Source: Caulobacter sp. Root1455
GTDB taxonomy: Bacteria > Pseudomonadota > Alphaproteobacteria > Caulobacterales > Caulobacteraceae
Direction of reading: 5' to 3'
NCBI RefSeq assembly: GCF_001426905.1
Contig: NZ_LMFQ01000009.1
Location: forward strand, 67,929 to 119,717
DNA length: 51,789 bases
The translations under genes were made by a program, and so were the position numbers. The notes beneath the pieces were generated by a model. The model was not told the origin of the DNA. It made no database searches and worked only from the letters and a program-made list of their open reading frames with translations. Of this stretch, positions 26,305 to 35,296 are shown in pieces (the first letter of the stretch is position 1; each line of letters opens with the position of its first letter).

Positions 26305-27882
26305 TTGTCCATTACCGGTGAACTTCTGATCGACGGCGGCGCCCGCCCCGGAGCCGGCGGCTCGATCCTCGCGGTCGATCCCAGCACGGGCGGCGCGCTG
26401 GACGTCACCTTCGGCGGCGCGACGAAAGCAGACCTCGACGATGCCTGCGCCCTGGCGGCGGCGGCTTTCGGCCCCTACCGCGCCACCTTGCCCGAACAGC
26501 GCGCCGTGTTCCTGGAAACCATCGCCGCCAAGATCGAGGCGATCGGCGACGCCCTGATCGTCCGCGCCATGGCCGAGACCGGCCTGCCCCGCGCCCGCCT
26601 GGAAGGCGAACGCGGCCGCACCATGGGCCAGCTGAAGATGTTCGCCGGCGTGCTGCGCGATGGCGGCTGGCTGGAAGCCCGCATCGACCCGGCCCAGCCG
26701 GACCGCGCGCCCCTGCCGCGTCCGGACCTTCGCCTGCGCAACGTGCCGCTGGGCCCGGTGGCCGTGTTCGGCGCCAGCAACTTCCCGCTGGCGTTCTCGG
26801 TGGCCGGCGGCGACACCGCCTCGGCCCTCGCGGCCGGCTGCCCGGTGGTGGTCAAGGCCCACCCCGCCCACCCCGGCACCTCGGAACTGGTCGGTCGCGC
26901 CGTCCAGGACGCCGTCAAGACGTGTGGCCTGCCGTCGGGCGTCTTCGCCCTGCTGCACGACGCCGGCATCGAGATCTCGCAAGGCCTGGTCGCCGACAAC
27001 CGCATCAAGGCCGCCGGCTTCACCGGTTCGCGCCGCGCGGGTCTGGCCCTGCTGGCCATCGCTCAGGGCCGTCCCGAGCCGATCCCGTTCTACGCCGAGA
27101 TGAGCAGCATCAACCCGGTCCTGCTCCTGCCCAACGCCCTGAAGGCGCGCGGCGCGGCCATCGCGCCGGACTTCGTCGCCGCCCTGACCCAGGGCGCGGG
27201 CCAGTTCTGCACCAATCCCGGCCTGATCCTGGGCATCGACGGTCCCGAGCTGGACGCCTTCCTGGCGGCCACCGCCGAGGTCATCGCCAAGGCCCCGGCC
27301 GGTCAGATGCTGACCCCCGGCATCTGCAAGGCCTACACCGGCGGCGTGAAGGCGCTGGCCGAGACCTCGGGCGTCACCGAAGTGGCCCACGGCCTGGACG
27401 GCGGCCACGGCCAAGGCCGTGCGACGCTGTTCTCGGTCGACGCCGCGACCTTCCTGACGACCCCGCATCTGCAGGACGAAGTGTTCGGCGCCGCCTCGCT
27501 GGTGGTCCGCGCCAAGGACCTGGCCCAGCTGATCCAGGTTCTGGCCGCCCTGGAAGGCCAACTGACCATCGCCGTGCACATGGACGAGGCCGACACCGAC
27601 CTGGCCCGCGCCCTGCTGCCGACCCTGGAGCTGAAGGCCGGCCGCGTGCTGGTCAACGGCTTCGGCACCGGTGTCGAGGTCGGCCACGCCATGGTCCACG
27701 GCGGTCCGTTCCCGTCGACCTCGGACAGCCGCTCGACCTCGGTCGGCTCGCTGGCCATCTTCCGCTTCCTGCGCCCGGTCTCGTACCAGAACCTGCCGGC
27801 GGCCCTGCTGCCGGCGGAACTGCAGGACGGCAACCCGCTGGGCATCGCGCGCCGGGTGGATGGCAAGATCGTGCTGGCTTAA
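26305..27882 (+). CDS. Second 2-oxoglutarate semialdehyde dehydrogenase
   Basis: The 525-residue aldehyde dehydrogenase is a clear paralogue of the one at 4930-6456, with FTGSRRAG near 239-246, base E265 and catalytic C302 in GAGQFCTNP. It starts at TTG (26305), placed nine bases after GAGGAA; no ATG fits the conserved N-terminus. It makes 2-oxoglutarate from its semialdehyde. Here it is under a LacI-type site instead of the GntR site, which suggests use in another pathway such as D-xylose, a uronate or hydroxyproline breakdown. No partner pathway genes are adjacent. Confidence 0.9.
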   Translation: MSITGELLIDGGARPGAGGSILAVDPSTGGALDVTFGGATKADLDDACALAAAAFGPYRATLPEQRAVFLETIAAKIEAIGDALIVRAMAETGLPRARLEGERGRTMGQLKMFAGVLRDGGWLEARIDPAQPDRAPLPRPDLRLRNVPLGPVAVFGASNFPLAFSVAGGDTASALAAGCPVVVKAHPAHPGTSELVGRAVQDAVKTCGLPSGVFALLHDAGIEISQGLVADNRIKAAGFTGSRRAGLALLAIAQGRPEPIPFYAEMSSINPVLLLPNALKARGAAIAPDFVAALTQGAGQFCTNPGLILGIDGPELDAFLAATAEVIAKAPAGQMLTPGICKAYTGGVKALAETSGVTEVAHGLDGGHGQGRATLFSVDAATFLTTPHLQDEVFGAASLVVRAKDLAQLIQVLAALEGQLTIAVHMDEADTDLARALLPTLELKAGRVLVNGFGTGVEVGHAMVHGGPFPSTSDSRSTSVGSLAIFRFLRPVSYQNLPAALLPAELQDGNPLGIARRVDGKIVLA

Positions 27883-27895
27883 CTCGCTTTCCAAG

Positions 27896-28030
27896 GCCCT
27901 CCCCCTGTGGGGGAGGTGTCGGCGAAGCCGACGGTGGGGGGAGTGATCGGCCGTCGGCCGCACCCCGGATCGACGATCTCAAAAACGCCGCCCACCGGCC
28001 TTCGGCCGCCTCCCCCACAGGGGGAGGACC
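27896..28030. repeat. Palindromic intergenic repeat, family C (copy 1)
   Basis: The gap between the convergent dehydrogenase and 5-oxoprolinase genes holds arms CCCTCCCCCTGTGGGGGAGG and CCTCCCCCACAGGGGGAGG, with smaller hairpins between (for example GTCGGCGAAGCCGAC). A second copy is at 38937-39080. Confidence 0.82.
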
Positions 28031-28033
28031 TAG

Positions 28034-31000
28034 CTAGGCGGCCCCGTAGCCCCCGCCGCCCGGCGTCTCGATCACGATCGCATCCCCCGCCGCGACCTCG
28101 ACCGCGTCGGTCGCGCCCAGCGCCAACACCGAGCCGTCCGCCCGCTCGACCCGCGCCTTGCCGAGCGCGCCAGCCCCACCGCCGGTCAGCCCGAACGGCG
28201 CCACGCGCCGGCGGTTGGACAGCAGGGTCGCCGTCATCGGCTCGCGGAAGCCGATCTTCCGCACGACGCCGTCGCCGCCATGATGCGTCCCCGTCCCGCC
28301 CGAGCCGCGCCGGATCGAGAACGCCTCGACCAGCACCGGATAGCGGCTCTCCAGCACCTCCGGATCGGTCAGGCGGCTGTTGGTCATGTGGGTTTGGACC
28401 GCGTCGGCGCCGTCGAAATCGGGCCCCGCCCCCGCGCCGCCGCAGATGGTCTCGTAGTACTGCCGCCGCTCGTCGCCGAAGGTGAAGTTATTCATCGTCC
28501 CCTGGGCCGCGGCCATCACGCCCAGCGCGCCGTAGAGGGCGTCGACCACCACCTGGCTGGTCTCGACATTGCCGGCCACCACCGCCGCCGGATAACGCGG
28601 CCGCAGCATCGAGCCCTCGGGGATCACCAGCTCGACCGGCCGCAGACAGCCGTCGTTCATCGGAATCTCGTCGTCGACCAGGGTGCGGAACACGTACAGC
28701 GCCGCCGCCCGGCAGATCGAGGCCGGAGCGTTGAAATTGGTCGGGACCTGGTCGCTGGTGCCGGTGAAGTCGACCCGCGCCGTGCGGGCCGCGCGATCGA
28801 CGGTGATCGCCACCTTCACCACCGAGCCGTCGTCCAGTTCATAGGCGAAGTCGCCGTCCGACAGGGTCGCCAGCACCCGCCGCACGGCCTCCTCGGCGTT
28901 GTCCTGCACGTGGGCCATATAGGCCTCGACCACCTCCTGCCCGAACTCGGCGACCAGTCCGGTCAGGCTCTCGGCTCCACGTGCGCAAGCCGCCACCTGG
29001 GCCTTGAGGTCGCCGATGTTCTGGTCGGGATTGCGGGCTGGCCATTCGCCCGAGGCAAGCAGGGTTCGGACCTCGGCTTCCAGGAACCGCCCGCCCTCGA
29101 CCAGCAGGAAGTTCTCGATCAGCACCCCCTCCTCCTCGACCGTGCGGCTGTTGGGCGGCATCGAACCTGGGGTAATGCCCCCGATGTCCCCCTGGTGGCC
29201 GCGCGCGGCGACGTAGAAGGCCAGCACGCCGGCCGCGTCGAACACCGGCATGACCACCGTCACGTCCGGCAGGTGGGTGCCGCCGTTGTAGGGGGCGTTG
29301 AGCATGTAGACGTCGCCGGGCTTCAGACCCCGGCCGTCGTGCAGCCGTCCGTCGCGGATCGCCCGCACGCTGTCGCCCATCGAGCCCAGGTGCACCGGCA
29401 TGTGCGGGGCGTTGGCGATCAGGTTCCCGTCGCGGTCGAACAGGGCGCAGGAGAAGTCCAGCCGCTCCTTGATATTGACCGAATAGGCGGTGTTCTGCAG
29501 GGCGAAGCCCATCTCCTCGGCCACGGCCATGAACAGGTTGTTGAACACCTCCAGCATCACCGGATCGGCCTTGGTCCCGGCCGCCTGACGCGGGGCCAGG
29601 GCCGCGACGCGGTCGATGATCAGGTTCAGATGGCGGTCGACCGTGGCGCGCCAACCAGGCTCGATCACCGTGGTGCCGGTGTCCTCGCGCACGATGGCCG
29701 GCCCGGCCACCTCGCCGCCGATCGGCAGGGCGGCGCGGTCGAAGACCGGCGTGGCGTGCTCGGCGCCGGCCATGCGCACGGTCAGGGTCGCCAGGGGTTC
29801 GGGCTTGGAGTCCGCGCCGAAGCCCAGGTCCGGCGCCTCACCCGCGTAGGCATGGCCGATGGCCTCCACGGCCAGGGCCTCGACGACCAAGGCGGTGCTC
29901 GGCGAGACGAAGCCGAACCGCCGTTGGTGCAGGGTTTCGAACCCCTCGCGCACGGCTTCGACGTCGCCGAGCGGCACGCGCAGCGGCGTGTCGGTTCCGG
30001 CGTACTTGACCAGCAGGCTGGCGATCGTCTCGACACGGATCAACGGCACATTCTGGCCGCGCAAAGCCGCTTCCGCCTCGCCGGTCAGGACCTCCGCGCG
30101 GGCGGCCAGGTCGGCGGCGGCGTCGTTGAGCGGCTGCTCGACTGTCGCCTCGCGCAGCGTCCGCAAATCAGCCAGACCCATGCCGTAGGCGCTGAGCACC
30201 CCGGCGAACGGGTGGATCATCACCTCGGTCATGCCCAGAGCGTCGGCCACCAGGCAGGCGTGCTGGCCGCCCGCCCCGCCGAAACAGGCCAGGACGTACT
30301 TGGTGACGTCATAGCCGCGCTGGATCGAGATCTGCCGCACGGCCTTGGCCATGTTCTCCACGGCGATGGTCACGAAGCCCTCGGCGATCTCGACCGGCGT
30401 CATCGCCTTGCCGGTGGCCGCCAGGATCTCGGCGGCCAGGGTCTCGAACTTGGCCACGACCACGTCGCGATCCAGCGGTTGGTCGGCGTTGGGTCCGAAC
30501 ACCGCCGGGAAAAAGTCCGGCGACAGTTTGCCCAGCATGACGTTGCAGTCGGTCACCGTCAGCGGCCCGCCGCGCCGGTAACAGGCCGGACCGGGATTGG
30601 CGCCGGCCGAAGCCGGGCCGACGCGGAACCGTGCTCCGTCGAACGAACAGATCGAGCCGCCGCCGGCCGCCACGGTGTGGATGTTCATCATCGGGGCGCG
30701 CATTCGCACGCCCGCCACCACTGTCTCGTAGGCCCGCTCGTACTCGCCGGCGAAATGGCAGACGTCGGTCGAGGTGCCGCCCATGTCGAAGCCGATCACC
30801 CGCTCGAAGCCGGCCTGGACCGCCGTCCTGGCCATGCCGACCACCCCGCCGGCCGGGCCGGACAGGATCGCGTCCTTGCCCCTGAAGGCGTGGGCGTCGG
30901 TCAGACCGCCGTTCGACTGCATGAACAGCAGCCGCGTCTCCCTGCCCAAGGCGTCGGCCACCTTGTCGACATAGCGTCGCAGGATCGGCGACAGGTAGGC

Positions 31001-31618
31001 GTCGACCACCGTGGTGTCGCCACGTCCGACCAGCTTCATCAGCGGGCTGACCTCGTGGCTGACCGACACCTGGGCGAAGCCGACCTCGCGGGCGATAGCC
31101 GCCACCCGCGCCTCGTGGTCGGTGAAGCGGAAGCCGTGCAGCAGCACGATGGCCACGGCGCGGAAGCCGGCGTCGAAGGCGGCTTGCAGACCGGCGCGGG
31201 CGGCCCCCTCGTTCAGCGAACGCAGCACCGCGCCCTCGACGCTGATCCGCTCGTCGATCTCGACCACGCGCGTGTAGAGGGCCTCGGGCTTGACGATATG
31301 GCGGTCGAACAGCTTAGGCCGCGCCTGGTAGCCGATCCGCAGGGCGTCGGCGTGGCCCTGGGTGATCACCAGGACGGTGGGTTCGCCCTGGCGTTCGAGC
31401 AGGGCGTTGGTGGCGACGGTGGTGCCCATCTTGACCGCGTCGATGGCGCTCTGGCCGTCGAGCAGGGTCCGTACGCCGGCCACGGCGGCGTCTTCGTATT
31501 GCTCGGGATTCTCGGAGAGCAGCTTGTGGGTCAGCAGGGTCCCGTCGGGACGCCGCGCGACGATGTCGGTGAAGGTGCCGCCGCGATCGATCCAGAACTC
31601 CCAGCCGCGCTCGGTCAT
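28034..31618 (-). CDS. oplaH: Fused hydantoinase/5-oxoprolinase (ATP-dependent)
   Basis: The 1194-residue protein joins a HyuA-like half (about 1-690) and a HyuB-like half (about 700-1190), the arrangement of 5-oxoprolinase. The N-terminal [11 protein letters not shown] and [10 protein letters not shown] are actin-like ATP-binding motifs. GGAGGQHAC and, in the C-terminal half, [14 protein letters not shown] and GHQGDIGG are family hallmarks. It would open 5-oxoproline to glutamate using ATP in the cytoplasm. The ATG at 31616-31618 follows AAGGGA; a TTG directly before it is a weaker option. Related N-methylhydantoinases have the same domains, usually as two proteins, so the fusion supports OplAH. 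Confidence 0.88.
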   Translation of the reverse strand: MTERGWEFWIDRGGTFTDIVARRPDGTLLTHKLLSENPEQYEDAAVAGVRTLLDGQSAIDAVKMGTTVATNALLERQGEPTVLVITQGHADALRIGYQARPKLFDRHIVKPEALYTRVVEIDERISVEGAVLRSLNEGAARAGLQAAFDAGFRAVAIVLLHGFRFTDHEARVAAIAREVGFAQVSVSHEVSPLMKLVGRGDTTVVDAYLSPILRRYVDKVADALGRETRLLFMQSNGGLTDAHAFRGKDAILSGPAGGVVGMARTAVQAGFERVIGFDMGGTSTDVCHFAGEYERAYETVVAGVRMRAPMMNIHTVAAGGGSICSFDGARFRVGPASAGANPGPACYRRGGPLTVTDCNVMLGKLSPDFFPAVFGPNADQPLDRDVVVAKFETLAAEILAATGKAMTPVEIAEGFVTIAVENMAKAVRQISIQRGYDVTKYVLACFGGAGGQHACLVADALGMTEVMIHPFAGVLSAYGMGLADLRTLREATVEQPLNDAAADLAARAEVLTGEAEAALRGQNVPLIRVETIASLLVKYAGTDTPLRVPLGDVEAVREGFETLHQRRFGFVSPSTALVVEALAVEAIGHAYAGEAPDLGFGADSKPEPLATLTVRMAGAEHATPVFDRAALPIGGEVAGPAIVREDTGTTVIEPGWRATVDRHLNLIIDRVAALAPRQAAGTKADPVMLEVFNNLFMAVAEEMGFALQNTAYSVNIKERLDFSCALFDRDGNLIANAPHMPVHLGSMGDSVRAIRDGRLHDGRGLKPGDVYMLNAPYNGGTHLPDVTVVMPVFDAAGVLAFYVAARGHQGDIGGITPGSMPPNSRTVEEEGVLIENFLLVEGGRFLEAEVRTLLASGEWPARNPDQNIGDLKAQVAACARGAESLTGLVAEFGQEVVEAYMAHVQDNAEEAVRRVLATLSDGDFAYELDDGSVVKVAITVDRAARTARVDFTGTSDQVPTNFNAPASICRAAALYVFRTLVDDEIPMNDGCLRPVELVIPEGSMLRPRYPAAVVAGNVETSQVVVDALYGALGVMAAAQGTMNNFTFGDERRQYYETICGGAGAGPDFDGADAVQTHMTNSRLTDPEVLESRYPVLVEAFSIRRGSGGTGTHHGGDGVVRKIGFREPMTATLLSNRRRVAPFGLTGGGAGALGKARVERADGSVLALGATDAVEVAAGDAIVIETPGGGGYGAA

Positions 31619-31691
31619 CAAGGTTCCCTTCGTGCAGGACCCTTGTGGCGCTGAGGCCCGTCCGCATCAAGAGCGGGCGGGCCTCGTCGGG

Positions 31692-31769
31692 TCAAAGCAC
31701 GTGGAACAGGTACAGCAACAGGATGATCGGCAGTGGGATGCCCAGCAGCCAGAGGAAAATGCCCTTCAT
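31692..31769 (-). CDS. 25-residue hydrophobic membrane peptide
   Basis: An ATG after a perfect AGGAGG opens a 25-codon frame whose product begins MKGIFLWLLG, continues with IPLPIILLLY, and ends LFHVL. It is almost entirely a single membrane helix with a PLP kink. Similar tiny peptides, conserved around a PIPII-like core, are known as unannotated proteins in alphaproteobacteria (recalled, not searched). It begins ten bases after the stop of the upstream membrane-protein gene and is probably cotranscribed. Function unknown. Confidence 0.68.
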   Translation of the reverse strand: MKGIFLWLLGIPLPIILLLYLFHVL

Positions 31770-31778
31770 CGGAACCTC

Positions 31779-32402
31779 CTAGACGCTGGTGACCACGACG
31801 CGGGCGCGCCGGAACCAGACGGGGTGGCGGGCGCCGAGGCGGCCGCCGGCGACGGCGCCGATCGCGCCCAGGACCATGGTCGCCACGCCCCACCAAGCCA
31901 GGCTGGCGGTGGCGTCGCCGGCCTGCTCGGCCGCGGCCTTGGCGTCGGCGTCGCTGATCCGATCGTCCGGACCCGAGACTTCGTCGGCGGCCGTGGCGTA
32001 GGCCTCGACCGCCGCGTCGCCGCCGTGCAGGATGCCGCCGACGCTGCTGCCCAGGCCCGCGAAGGCCAGGACGAAGGCGACGCCCCAGACCGCCAGGCCC
32101 TGGAACAGGCCCCGGTGATGATCGGGATATTTGGCGGCGCGGGCGGCGATGTAGGCGCCGACCTGCAGAGCCACGGCGTTGGAGAACGCCACCCACAGGC
32201 CGCCGCCGATCGTCAGGGCCTTGGCGTCGCCGCTGTCCATGGTCCAAGGGTTGGCGGCGGTCGCGCCGATGGCCAGGCCCAGCATGTTGAGCAAGGCTCC
32301 CAACGCGATGGCCACCGCCACGCCCGCGATCACCGCGCCCCATGAGATCAGCGGGTGCGCGTAGACGTCTTCATGAAATTCCGATGGCGATAGGTCGCTC
32401 AT
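31779..32402 (-). CDS. Multi-spanning membrane protein of unknown function
   Basis: The 207-residue protein has about four hydrophobic segments: residues 18-50, 66-88, 102-125 and 166-187. Glycine-rich helices and an acidic loop (about 130-160, with many Ala, Asp and Glu) separate the last two. GGGAGG precedes the ATG at 32402. It is followed by the 25-residue membrane peptide, so the two may act together at the inner membrane. Proteins of this look are scattered through alphaproteobacteria without a known role. Confidence 0.75.
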   Translation of the reverse strand: MSDLSPSEFHEDVYAHPLISWGAVIAGVAVAIALGALLNMLGLAIGATAANPWTMDSGDAKALTIGGGLWVAFSNAVALQVGAYIAARAAKYPDHHRGLFQGLAVWGVAFVLAFAGLGSSVGGILHGGDAAVEAYATAADEVSGPDDRISDADAKAAAEQAGDATASLAWWGVATMVLGAIGAVAGGRLGARHPVWFRRARVVVTSV

Positions 32403-32460
32403 CTTCCGTCCTCCCACAGTTCAGATGCGGGAGAACGGAGAGAGCGGGATTTCGGTTGCG

Positions 32461-33030
32461 TCAGGTGCGGAAGGCCTCGAGACCGGTCCAGACCCCAAGA
32501 CCCAGGAAGATCAGCGCCGCGCCCAGGCGGACGTATTTCAGCGGCACGATCCTGGTCGCCGCCTCGCCCAGGTACACGGCCGGGATGTTGGCCGCCATCA
32601 TGCCCAGGGTGGTGCCGGCCGCGACCCAGAGCACGTCGTGGAACCGCGCGCCCAAAGCCACCGTGGCGATCTGGGTCTTGTCGCCCATCTCGACCAGGAA
32701 GAAGGCGATGGTGGTGGTCAGGAACACGCCGTAGCGGCCCTTGCCGCCGGGCATGTCATCGTCGGCCTTGTCGGGGATCAGGGCCCAGGCGGCCATGGCG
32801 ATGAACGAAATGGCGATCGCCCACTTGAACCAGACGCCGCCGAAGAAGCCCGAGGCCAGCGAGCCGGCCAGGGCCGCCAGGGCGTGGTTGGCCAGGGTGG
32901 CGACCAAGATGCCCAGGATGATCGGCACGGGCTTCTTGAAGCGGGTGGCCAGGATGATGGCCAGCAGCTGGGTCTTGTCGCCGATCTCGGCGATGGCCAC
33001 CACGAGGGCCGAAACGAGCAGGGATTCCAT
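32461..33030 (-). CDS. GDT1/TMEM165 (UPF0016) family cation transporter, probable Mn2+ exporter
   Basis: The 189-residue membrane protein shows the double signature of the family, EIGDKTQ at 15-21 and EMGDKTQ at 114-120, each at the start of a helix and together forming the ion site. About six helices are seen. Bacterial members move Mn2+ (and sometimes Ca2+) out of the cytoplasm. The leader at 33113-33240 has the conserved parts of the yybP-ykoY Mn2+ riboswitch, which supports manganese export. Length is usual for the bacterial family. Confidence 0.9.
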   Translation of the reverse strand: MESLLVSALVVAIAEIGDKTQLLAIILATRFKKPVPIILGILVATLANHALAALAGSLASGFFGGVWFKWAIAISFIAMAAWALIPDKADDDMPGGKGRYGVFLTTTIAFFLVEMGDKTQIATVALGARFHDVLWVAAGTTLGMMAANIPAVYLGEAATRIVPLKYVRLGAALIFLGLGVWTGLEAFRT

Positions 33031-33112
33031 GATCTAAAAACACCGTCCGGGCCGAGCGCGCGCCAATAGCGTCGGAGACCCCGCCCAGCCCGGAACGGAA
33101 ACCGACGCCATT

Positions 33113-33240
33113 GGTCTCGCCGCGGAAGCTGGTGGCTTCCTTCACCCGCGCCATGCCCCTTCCACTCAAGAAAGAAAGGCAAGTGTGTTGACGACGGGCC
33201 CCGCTGACAGGCGCGGGCGGCTACTCCCCAAAGGTGGCGG
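33113..33240 (-). ncRNA. yybP-ykoY (Mn2+) riboswitch-like leader
   Basis: On the minus strand the leader reads CCTTTGGGGAGTAGCC at its 5' side (GGGGAGTAG at 33221-33229), then GTCAACACA (33184-33192), GGTGAAGGAAGCCACC, and ends in GCGAGACC (33113-33120). These are the recognisable conserved pieces of the yybP-ykoY manganese riboswitch. Downstream, CCAATGGCGTCGG and CCGACGCTATTGG (about 33064-33115) form an inverted repeat that could be the expression platform. It lies 80 bases before the GDT1-type gene. Confidence 0.8.
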
Positions 33241-33300
33241 CTGAGTAGCGGCATGCGCGGGTGGGGTCAACCGCCATGCCGCCACTGCGACGAAAAGGGA

Positions 33301-34038
33301 TCAGACGGCCGCCGGCGGGTCGAACCTCATGACCTGGATCGACACGCGCACCTTGCCGCCGGTGAAGCTCCCGCCGGCCGCGGTGATCACCACCGGCGTG
33401 TCAGCGTAGTAGGCCGTCGGGCCGATCACCCCGACATTGCTGGCGTTCTTGGCCACGCCCAGCGACGCGCCGAACTTGCCCGTGTCGCCGGCCACGCCGC
33501 AGCTGTACGAGGTCGCCCCGGTGATCGCCACGCTGGTGCGGGTCGAGACGCCCAGCACGATGGCGCGACTGGGGATCGCCACGCTGGTGGCGACCGACGC
33601 GCCCGACAAGGTCACCTCCTGTTCGAGGATCTCGAACCGGGTGGCGGCGAAGAACGGCGAGCGGGCGGCCGTCAGGTTCTTGAAGGTGGAGGACAGCGGG
33701 GTCCAGTTCTCGCCGTCGTGGATCAGGGCCAGGCCCTCGTCGATGATCCAGGCCAGCCAGCCGGCCGAGGGCGCCAGGGTCTCCCAGACCCCGTCGACAT
33801 GGCGGGCCAGCAGGCCGGCGGCCTTGTCTAACCACGCGGCGCCGGTCGCGCCGGCGGGCAGGATATGCATCGCCCCGTCGACGGGCGAGGCCGGCTGGGC
33901 GGCGACCGTGCGGCTATGGACAGCCAGCTGGACGAGGCCGTCCAGCTTGCCGAGGGCCTCGTTGACGGTGATGTGCTTCTGGGCCTGGCCGGCGGCGACG
34001 AAGGGCAGCGACAGGCGAGGCGTGACGTCGTTGGACAT
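33301..34038 (-). CDS. DUF2793 domain protein (phage/gene-transfer-agent-like)
   Basis: The 245-residue protein begins with TPRLSLPFVAAGQAQKHITV, the hallmark opening of DUF2793, with the domain covering about residues 1-110 and including the aromatic segment GWLAWIIDEGLALIHDG. The C-terminal 130 residues are Ala, Ser, Thr and Gly rich and beta-like (for example GVAKNASNVGVIGP), as in surface or fibre proteins. DUF2793 is met mainly in prophage and gene-transfer-agent contexts in alphaproteobacteria. No other phage gene is visible within this window, so this is an orphan structural-type gene. Confidence 0.8.
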   Translation of the reverse strand: MSNDVTPRLSLPFVAAGQAQKHITVNEALGKLDGLVQLAVHSRTVAAQPASPVDGAMHILPAGATGAAWLDKAAGLLARHVDGVWETLAPSAGWLAWIIDEGLALIHDGENWTPLSSTFKNLTAARSPFFAATRFEILEQEVTLSGASVATSVAIPSRAIVLGVSTRTSVAITGATSYSCGVAGDTGKFGASLGVAKNASNVGVIGPTAYYADTPVVITAAGGSFTGGKVRVSIQVMRFDPPAAV

Positions 34039-34128
34039 GGGAGCTCCTGGAGGGTTTCAACGCCTCCAGTTTCGCCCCGCCGGGAGTCCCGGAGGACCGA
34101 CAGCCGTCGATCCCCTGCCCGTCCCCGT

Positions 34129-35136
34129 CTACTGGGCCGCGAAAGCCAGGCGGTGCCCCGAAGTCAGCGCGGTCTTGGCCGCCAGTTCCGCCTTGGCGTC
34201 CTCGTACTGCTCCGCGAACTTGGCCACCAGTTCGCCGGCCGACAGCACCGCGTCGATGGCGCCGACGCCCTGGCCCGAACCCCAGATGTCGCGCCAGGCC
34301 TTGGCCTCCTGGTTGCCGCCCGAGCCGAAGTTCATGGCCGAAGGATCGCTGACCGGCAGGTTCTCGGGATCCAGGCCCGCCCGGACGATCGACTGGCGCA
34401 GATAGTTGCCGTGCACGCCGGTGAACAGGTTCGAATAGACGATGTCGTTGGCCGAGGCCTCGACGATGGTGTCCTTGTAGCCCTGGGGCGCGTTGGCTTC
34501 CTTCGTGGCGATGAAGGCCGAGCCGACATAGGCCAGGTCCGCGCCCATGGCCTGGGCGGCCAGGATCGAGCGGCCGCAGGCGATCGAGCCCGACAGCGCC
34601 ACCGGCCCGTCGAACCAGGCGCGGATCTCCTGGACCAGAGCGAACGGGGACAGGGTGCCGGCGTGGCCGCCGGCGCCGGCCGCGACCGGGATCAGGCCGT
34701 CGGCGCCCTTCTCGATGGCCTTGTGGGCGTGCTTGTCGTTGATCACGTCGTGCAGGGTGATCCCGCCGTAGCTGTGGATCGCGCCGTTCAGATCCTCGCG
34801 AGCGCCCAGCGAGGTGATCACCACCGGGACCTTGTGCTTGACGCACATGGCGATGTCTTCCTCGAGCCGGTTGTTGCTCCGGTGGACGATCTGGTTGACC
34901 GCGAACGGCGCCGAGGGGGCGTCGGGATTGGCCTTGTCGTAAGCCGCCAGCTCCTCGGTGATCCGCGCCAGCCACTCGTCCAGCTGCGAGATCGGCCGCG
35001 CGTTCAGGGCCGGGAACGACCCGACGACGCCGGCCTTGCACTGGGCGATCACCAGGTCGGGGTTGCTGATGATGAACAGCGGAGACGCGATGACGGGCAG
35101 GCGCAGGCGGTCGCGCAGGATCGGCGGCAAGGCCAT
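34129..35136 (-). CDS. Nitronate monooxygenase (FMN-dependent, 2-nitropropane dioxygenase type)
   Basis: The 335-residue TIM-barrel flavoprotein shows PVIASPLFIISNPDLV at the N-terminus, the FMN-phosphate and active-site segment PVAAGAGGHAGT near 151-162, and SGSIACGRSI near 182-191. It should oxidise alkyl nitronates or act on a related acidic carbon. AAGGAG stands before the ATG. It is divergent from mutA, and two AACG..CGTT dyads lie between, which suggests common control by a TetR-like factor (inference). Confidence 0.9.
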   Translation of the reverse strand: MALPPILRDRLRLPVIASPLFIISNPDLVIAQCKAGVVGSFPALNARPISQLDEWLARITEELAAYDKANPDAPSAPFAVNQIVHRSNNRLEEDIAMCVKHKVPVVITSLGAREDLNGAIHSYGGITLHDVINDKHAHKAIEKGADGLIPVAAGAGGHAGTLSPFALVQEIRAWFDGPVALSGSIACGRSILAAQAMGADLAYVGSAFIATKEANAPQGYKDTIVEASANDIVYSNLFTGVHGNYLRQSIVRAGLDPENLPVSDPSAMNFGSGGNQEAKAWRDIWGSGQGVGAIDAVLSAGELVAKFAEQYEDAKAELAAKTALTSGHRLAFAAQ

Positions 35137-35180
35137 GGGGGACGTCTCCTTTGTGGCGGCCGCTCCGGGCCGCTCATGTA

Positions 35181-35205
35181 AACGGCGTTAGCTTAAACGG
35201 TCGTT
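35181..35205. promoter_or_regulatory. Two AACG/CGTT dyads in the nitronate monooxygenase-mutA promoter
   Basis: AACGGCGTT (35181-35189) and AACGGTCGTT (35196-35205) are short perfect dyads lying side by side in the divergent gap. Sites of the form AACG-n-CGTT are common for TetR-family regulators of lipid and amino-acid breakdown. No such regulator is encoded nearby. Confidence 0.4.
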
Positions 35206-35296
35206 CGCACCGCGCGCAAGCGCTTGACCTACCCTAGGGCACAGGCGCATCTGCTGACCAAAACAAGAAAATGCTGCAGTGCAGGAGAGAGACGCC

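Noticed and set aside
28280..31654. A 1124-codon plus-strand frame opposite the 5-oxoprolinase gene.
   Set aside because: Its composition (Gly, Arg, His, Val, Gln) is that of a mirror frame; the minus-strand product has full family motifs over its whole length.
32425..33254. Plus-strand frames over the GDT1 gene and its leader.
   Set aside because: They are antisense to the transporter and the riboswitch-like leader, and their products are low-complexity.
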